Origin: Zygnema cylindricum
Taxonomy: Eukaryota; Streptophyta; Zygnematophyceae; Zygnematales; Zygnemataceae
Length of the DNA: 10,852 nucleotides
Reading direction: 5' to 3'
NCBI GenBank assembly: GCA_037447655.1
Contig: JBBHKE010001890.1
Location: 1-10,852 of the forward strand
Shown: piece by piece, positions 6,227 through 10,852 of the stretch
Position numbering within the stretch: the first letter of the stretch is position 1
Layout: each line of letters starts with the position of its first letter
The notes under the pieces: model-generated
The model's database searches: none
What the model saw: only the letters and a program-made list of their open reading frames with translations
What the model was told of the DNA's origin: nothing
Position numbers and translations under genes: made by a program

Positions 6227-7136
6227 CTCTAGGGTACCAAACTTTAATAAAACTGGCTTCATATACTGGGAAAGTATGATGATAGAAGCTCTATGCGAAA
6301 AAAGGTTTTGGGGAATAGTGAGTGGACGAGTGGGGCGTCCATCAAGTCGTGGAATCCCGCCAGGGTTTGGAGGAAGCAAATTCACCAGGAAAGAGGATCC
6401 ACCTTCAACGGAGGAAACAAAGGAAGGAGAGGTGGTGGGTAAAGGAGCGGAGAAGGAGACGACCACACCAATAGCAACTAGTTCAGCATTCATGTCACCT
6501 ATTCCGAGGAACGAGGAAAATGATACTGAAACCTGGTATTTCAACAATATGGCGGCAAAGCACTTCACCCTACGCAATCTTACTCAAGGACTTGCATGTC
6601 CTCATTTGCAAGTAGAAAAGGCATCCGATCTGTGAATGGCTCTCATAGAGATGCACCGAAGTGGTACGATTCATCAACAATAGCGGGTTGATTAGAAAGT
6701 TAAGGAATATGTATAAAAAGGGGGGAAAATGTTGGATTTTCGCAATGAGCTTGCTACACTCTTCATGGAGCTAGAGAGTGCGGGAAAAGATTTTAGTGAA
6801 AAAGAAAAGGTTAACTGTTTACTGATCAAGTTACCCGATGAGTTCGAGAACATAGTCAACCGAGTGCAGGACTTGTCGGACTCAAGGTGGATATGGAACT
6901 CAGTGGTAGGGATGATTCTCGTTCGGGAGAATACGATTGAGATCCGAAGGGTAGGAAAGAATGGCCAAGCCTTGGCAACTTCGACTGATTGGAGGAATAA
7001 GGATTCCTGGAAACCGGTCGGAAACTATAGGGGAAGGGAGCAAAAACAACAGGCCGACAAATTCGGGCCAAGGGCTCCCTAAGGTTTATGTCAATTTTGC
7101 AAGAAAAACGGGGCACTCAGATAAAAAGATAGGAAA
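6216..7136 (+). pseudogene. Copia gag (nucleocapsid polyprotein), broken
   Basis: The ATG at 6216 lies inside the primer-binding site and starts MDPPSRVPNFNKTGFIYW, matching the copia gag opening in which a short FxGxxYxxW motif is followed by LW-V-G (here FWGIVSG). The same frame runs to 7082 with stops at 6633, 6681, 6693 and 6714. The later part FMELESAGKDFSEKEKVNCL, LIKLPDEFENIV is the UBN2-type capsid region. A CCHC zinc knuckle begins at 7089 (C-x2-C, GH) after a frame change, but its last Cys is missing at the deletion joint. An upstream in-frame ATG at 6192 lies in the LTR. Gag would form the virus-like particle; this copy cannot. Confidence 0.85.
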
Positions 7137-7835
7137 AAGGTTTTGGGTAGAAGCAATGAATTGTGCTAATTACCTCAAAAATAGAGTTCTTACTTCACCT
7201 ATAAAAGATCAAACACCTTATGAGAGATGGACAAGCCGCAAACCATACATATCTCACTTAAAGGTTTTTGGCAGTCAAGTATTCAGTCTAGATACAGATC
7301 GGTCTAATTGGAAGCTAGATGTAAAAGAAAACTGGGATACTTATTAGGATATAATGAGGATGTTAAAGGATATAGAGTTTATGATCTAAAAATGGAAAAT
7401 ATAATCTTAGTAAAGCATCTAGTAGTTATGGATGAAAGAAAGTCTCTAGATCCCTTCAAGTATACAAAGTCAGTAAAAATCAAAATTGAGTCAGAAAATT
7501 CCGATGACTTTGAACTTCCTAATTATCGAAGTTTTATAGAAAATGACATTCTTACAGGTACAAATTAGACCGAAAAGGACTCAGCTACGGAAACTCCAGT
7601 GACAACTCTACCCGAAGCGAAAGACGTGGTGGAAACTGATTCGGAATACAGGGATAGGGGAGAAGCCGAGATTGTTCGAAAGAACCCATGGGAACAATCT
7701 ATTTCGGCCACAGATTTTGAGAGGGAAAGGAGAAGTAACAAAAGATTACAAGAAAAACAGGTTAATACCAAGGTAACAAAGCTATCTCATCAAGATGAAC
7801 CTCTAATTTCTGGAGAGGTGATGACCTGTCCATAA
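7137..7835 (+). pseudogene. Copia integrase C-terminus and linker to RT (core deleted)
   Basis: Directly after the broken zinc knuckle the sequence reads RFWVEAMNCANYLKNR, then TPYERWTSRKPYISHLKVFG, the conserved end of copia integrase. A frame change near 7320 leads to LLGYNEDVKGYRVYDL. The linker that follows is acidic and variable, with stops at 7566-7568 (TAG) and 7833-7835 (TAA). Missing between gag and this segment are the protease (D-S/T-G), the GAG-pre-integrase zinc finger and the D,D(35)E core. In complete elements these fill well over a kilobase, so a single large internal deletion at about 7125-7141 is the simplest explanation. Confidence 0.88.
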
Positions 7836-8770
7836 AGGAATCGGTGGAAGACAGCCATCAATGAGGAGATGGCCTCAATTATGGCAGCCGATACTTGGGA
7901 TCTGGTGGATTGTCCTCCTAACCTAAAACCAATCCGTTGTAAGTGGGTTTTCAAATTAAAACTGAACCCAGATAACACGATTGAGGGCTACAAGAACGGA
8001 TTAGTGGCAAAGGGATTTACACAAAAGGAGGGAATTGACTACGAGGAAACCTTTGTCCGGTCGTCAGATTTCCCTCCGTCCGCATATTTCTCAATCTGGC
8101 AGCATCGAAAGACATGGAGGTGCACCAGATGGACATCAAGATAGCCTTTTTGCATGAAGAATTGGAAGAGGAGATCTTCATGCGACAACCCGAAGGATTT
8201 GTGGAGGAAGGAGAGGAGAGTAGGGTATGCCGGCTGATTAAATCTCTTTATGGTTTGAAACAGGCGCCTCGACAATGGAATAAGAAGCTTGATGAGTTTC
8301 TTACCGATCTGGGATATATTCGGATCAGCTCAGATCACTCAATCTATGTTTTCGAAGATGAGGAAGGTTTTATATTTATTGCAATTTATGTTGATGATTT
8401 GCTTGTTTTAAGTAAATCAATGGAAAAAATTAATAAACTAAAAACCGATCTTAAGGGGAGATTTGAAATGAAGGATATGGGAGAAGCAAGATATATTTTG
8501 GGAATTCAAGTAGAGAGAGACCGAAAAAGGAAAATTATAAGACTGACTCAAAAAGAAGCAATAGGGAACATGCTTGAAAAATTTCAAATGGATAAAGCTA
8601 ATAGTTTACAACTCCAATGGAGTTAAAGAAAGAAGTGAGCGGAGTGAGGAAGAAGGAGTCATAGTCTTAGACGAGGAATTATCTCTTGAAGAACAAAAGT
8701 TCACGCAAACTATTCCTTACAGGCCAGTAGTGGGAAGTCTAATCCATTTTATGAATTGTACCTGGTTGGA
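7836..8770 (+). pseudogene. Copia reverse transcriptase (RVT_2), frameshifted
   Basis: The domain starts RWKTAINEEMASIM and DTWDLVDCPP, then KWVFKLKLNPD, LVAKGFTQKEGIDYEETF, all classic copia RT. A one-base frame change near 8062-8070 moves to the frame holding ASKDMEVHQMDIKIAFLH, LEEEIFMRQPEGF and SLYGLKQAPRQW. Catalytic aspartates are kept: MDIK at 8132-8134 and YVDD at 8387-8398. MKDMGEARYILGIQ follows. A second change near 8605 leads to IPYRPVVGSLIHFMN. The enzyme copies element RNA into DNA. Without the frame changes the domain is nearly full length, so it is the best-preserved part of the element. Confidence 0.92.
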
Positions 8771-9377
8771 TTTAGCTGTAGTCTGTAGGAGTGCTGAGTA
8801 GAAGTCTAAATGCTCCCACTAAGAGGGATTGGGAGGCAGCTAAGAGAGTCCTTGGATATTTGATAGGAACTAGGGATCTATGGTTGCATTTGGGTGGGGA
8901 GAATACTGATATCACTACTTGGAGTGATGCCAGTTATGGTGATGCTCCGATGAGGAGATGTACTTTTGGATATGTATTATATGTGGGTGATGGGCTTGCT
9001 GTTGGAGTAGCAAACAGCAAACGGTTATTGCTCAGTCCACCATGGAGGCTGAGTATATGACCTCTTGCTCTGTTGTAAAAGAATTGATGAAGGTCAAGTC
9101 TTTGCTTGGTGAGCTTCGTCACCTTAAGAGTGGTGTGCAGAATTATTTTTGTGATAATCAGGCTGCAATCGCTGTTTCTGCCAATCTTAAACATCATTTT
9201 AAAGCCAAACACATGGACATTAGACTCTGCTTTGTTGGAGAGAAAGTAGAAAACATAATAATCAGTTTAGAGTACCGACCAGATAGGGAGATGGTAGCAG
9301 ATATGATGACCAAACCTGTGCCTTCCCCTAAGCTAATTTTTTGCAGGGAGAAGTGTGGTCTGAGATTAAAAGATTGA
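8771..9377 (+). pseudogene. Copia RNase H end of pol, frameshifted
   Basis: After a frame change near 8785 the sequence reads LSRSLNAPTKRDWEAAKRVL, then TWSDASYGD and RRCTFGYVLYVGDG. Another change near 9015-9035 leads to STMEAEYMTS, CDNQAAIAVSANLKHHFKAK, HMDIRLCFV and DMMTKPVPSPK, ending LRLKD at TGA 9375-9377. Acidic active-site residues are visible: Asp 8926-8928, a Glu of MEAEYM at 9042 onward, and Asp 9153-9155. RNase H would remove the RNA template. The stop is 17 bases before the 3' LTR, so the C-terminus is complete. Confidence 0.9.
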
Positions 9378-9380
9378 CTA

Positions 9381-9394
9381 GAAAATAAGGGGAG
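9381..9394 (+). promoter_or_regulatory. Polypurine tract of the copia element
   Basis: GAAAATAAGGGGAG lies four bases after the pol stop and touches the TG of the 3' LTR. It is the expected plus-strand primer site and fixes the LTR start at 9395. Confidence 0.8.
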
Positions 9395-9621
9395 TGTATA
9401 AATTGATGGTATGTTTTTAAGTATTTTCTAGGTCTAAATAGAAATATAAAAAGAAGCCGAGGCAGTCTATCTCTAACTTCTCTCTCCAACACTCACACTT
9501 GTCCCAGTCACTGAGAAATTGGAGAGGAAGCTAGAGCCATGGCTACTTAGGCTATCCAGAGGTTTACGGGAAAATATATTAGTTTATTTACCATTAGGGG
9601 TTTATTTACTAAAAGGACATA

Positions 9622-9706
9622 TGTTGCACCCAGGATTTGATCCTGGTACCTGCCAGACTGAAAGCAACCGATAACCAATAGCCTTATCCGTTAAGTCTAG
9701 AACTAG
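9622..9706 (-). other. tRNA-like segment in the 3' LTR
   Basis: This is the second copy of the antisense tRNA-like segment. The T arm (9630-9646) and B box (9634-9642) are base-for-base the same as in the 5' LTR. The A-box-like part is at 9688-9699 and differs by one base. The interval between them has about ten changes, so the T arm is conserved more than its surroundings. Confidence 0.5.
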
Positions 9707-9898
9707 TGTTACGTCAAATAGGGTTTGATATTGATTTAAACATTTCCACGTTTGATAATTCATTTAACTGCAACAGTTTACGGGATACATAGATCTAGTA
9801 ATGTAAAAGTATGGATTACGGTATGAATACGAAACGAGTACTGCGCATTTGTTTCTTTAACGAAACAAATACTGCGCATGTATTTATGACGGCTCTGA

Positions 9899-10165
9899 TT
9901 GAAATCTGCATTCAATCTGACGGCCGGGAAAAAAGCCGAGATTGCGGAAGAGATTCTCGGCGGTTTATGGTCATCGCCACATCAGATGACACGTGGCGAA
10001 ATAACGTTGGATCGCGGTATCTCCGGGGATTACAGCACCGAATACGGATATGACATCTGTCGACTTTTAGGCCATGTTGTACAATGTCCGTATAGAAAGT
10101 ACACCGGCAGCTGTACTTTTGTGTACGGAAGTGCAATATTATTGGCTCCGTACATCAGTAGATAG
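9899..10165 (+). other. LTR-internal open frame, 3' copy
   Basis: An 88-codon open frame (TTG at 9899, no ATG) to TAG 10163-10165. It reads AFNLTAGKKAEIAEEILGG, LWSSPHQMTRGEITLD, then GYDICRLLGHVVQCPYRKY and SAILLAPYISR. It is ten codons longer than the 5' copy because TTA replaces that copy's TGA. I find no known family in it. Absence of ATG and presence of a stop just upstream in both copies suit an exon-like or captured fragment better than an element gene. Confidence 0.35.
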
Positions 10166-10238
10166 AGTTTGTGAGAGAGATAGGACTTAGAAAAATTAGT
10201 ATATAGGACCCTCTCTCCCAAAGAGCTTCAGTACAAAA

Positions 10239-10252
10239 GGTCAACTTTGACC
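10239..10252. promoter_or_regulatory. Inverted pair of W-box-like motifs, 3' LTR
   Basis: GGTCAACTTTGACC is identical to the copy at 5987-6000, inside a block of about 40 bases that is unchanged between LTRs. Confidence 0.3.
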
Positions 10253-10462
10253 CTGCATAACTTACTGCTCAAGGGAGCAAATTCAAAGATTTTTTTTGCT
10301 ATCGACACAGGGGAGACTTGCCTTCACAAGGGTGAAGGTAGTCAGAGTTTTTGTCTGCCAAGGTGGCAGTTTTTCTTGCTGAAACACAAAGGGGTCAGGG
10401 TTATTTTAGAGGCTTCTTAGAAGCTGTCCATTCTGAGGATTTATGGAGGTCTCAAACTTTTA

Positions 10463-10770
10463 ATTCGATTATGTAGTTCACAAGTTAAATATTTGTTCCT
10501 TTATGTGAAACACAAGTAGCGTATTATCTACGTCATCTATACATATAAAATGTACTCATGCTTACATTGAAATTAATCATCATTTAAGTGAATGATTTTC
10601 TCCAATATTTCCCTCCTGCTATCTTGGCACTGAGTACTTATTTTGTTGCGTTGATAATCTATCGTCTTCCTTGTTTAGTAATTAAGCCTGTGTTCTCACA
10701 TAGAGATATTTCCTTAGCTTCTTGTCTTGTAATTGAAGGATCTTATGGCTTTCTTTTCTGAATCCCAACA
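10463..10770 (+). repeat. Candidate right part of the older copia LTR
   Basis: AT-rich and T-rich sequence without an ORF. It ends AATCCCAACA at 10770, a form often seen at copia LTR ends, and AACA is the inverse of the TGTT at 4888. Together with 4888-5141 it would give an LTR of about 560 bp, split by the younger insertion. This has not been confirmed by a second copy. Confidence 0.35.
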
Positions 10771-10852
10771 TCCCTCTCCCTCTCTCTCTCCCCCTCTCTC
10801 TCTCTCTTCCTCTCTCTCTCCCTCCCTCCCTCCCTCTCTCCCTCCCTCCCTC
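10771..10852 (+). repeat. CT-rich microsatellite running off the window
   Basis: Imperfect CCCTCT, CT and CCCT units, fully pyrimidine on this strand, continue to the last base. The composition is close to the microsatellite at 4371-4500. Confidence 0.95.

Larger units (their letters stand above)
5142..10462 (+). mobile_element. Ty1/copia LTR retrotransposon, internally deleted
   Basis: Two direct LTRs (5142-6211 and 9395-10462) bracket an internal region of 3183 bp holding primer-binding site, gag, a deletion joint, integrase C-terminus, reverse transcriptase, RNase H and polypurine tract. The integrase-before-RT order is that of copia. Protease and the integrase core are gone. LTR identity near 90 percent by eye points to an old insertion. 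No perfect target-site duplication is visible: TTGAT lies before 5142 and TCGAT at 10465-10469, an imperfect and slightly displaced match. Confidence 0.9.
9395..10462 (+). repeat. 3' LTR of the copia element (1068 bp)
   Basis: It begins TGTATAAATTGATGG after the polypurine tract and matches the 5' LTR throughout, about nine bases in ten. The end is TTTTA at 10462 where the 5' copy has TTTCA, so the usual CA has changed to TA. A TATAAAAAG at 9445-9453 is TATA-like, but the 5' copy has a different base run there, so its role is doubtful. Confidence 0.9.

Noticed and set aside
6209-6577. 122-codon minus-strand ORF opposite copia gag
   Set aside because: It is the antisense shadow of a clear gag frame.
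9912-10136. Minus-strand ORF opposite the LTR-internal frame
   Set aside because: The plus frame is open in both LTR copies and looks more protein-like; the minus frame is rich in Cys/Arg from the complement and is weaker evidence.
5134-10470. A clear 5-bp target-site duplication for the copia element
   Set aside because: TTGAT and TCGAT differ by one base and the right copy is two bases away from the LTR end, so it is not convincing.

Overview
This window is repeat-dense nuclear DNA of a eukaryote, most probably a land plant or a streptophyte relative. The basis is a chromodomain Ty3/gypsy polyprotein, two Ty1/copia remnants, a primer-binding site that fits the plant initiator-tRNA anticodon stem better than the fly one (tRNAs recalled from memory), and CT-rich microsatellites. 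I see no intact host gene, no bacterial-type feature and no intact transposon ORF. The species cannot be named from the sequence.

Layout. Bases 1-240 are a diverged copy of the last part of the LTR family seen later at 5142-6211 and 9395-10462. It is joined directly to a decayed Ty3/gypsy chromovirus: end of RNase H (241-507), linker and HHCC zinc-finger region broken by a 115-bp tandem duplication (546-984), integrase core with D,D(35)E residues still readable (985-1600), and integrase C-terminus plus chromodomain (1590-2049). After a CpG-rich spacer comes an unrecognised broken reading frame of about 430 codons (2550-3843), which starts with a basic KRRR stretch and is followed by a polypurine tract and a probable 3' LTR (3884 to about 4312).

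A pyrimidine microsatellite (4371-4500) abuts a fragment of an older copia reverse transcriptase (4506-4754). Downstream is a candidate copia LTR start at 4888. That LTR seems to be split by a younger copia element of 5321 bp (5142-10462) and to resume at 10463-10770, before a second CT microsatellite that runs off the window.

The younger copia element has two LTRs of about 1.07 kb (around 90 percent alike by eye), a primer-binding site matching the anticodon-loop half of initiator tRNA-Met, a gag frame with four stops, a large deletion that removed protease and the integrase core, a frameshifted reverse transcriptase with its YVDD motif kept, RNase H, and a polypurine tract. It could not move on its own.

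The points most worth following up are the reading frame downstream of the chromodomain pol, an 75-codon gap-free reading frame carried inside both copia LTRs, an antisense tRNA-like segment in the same LTRs, the gag start codon lying inside the primer-binding site, and repeated loss of tryptophan codons to stops in both elements.
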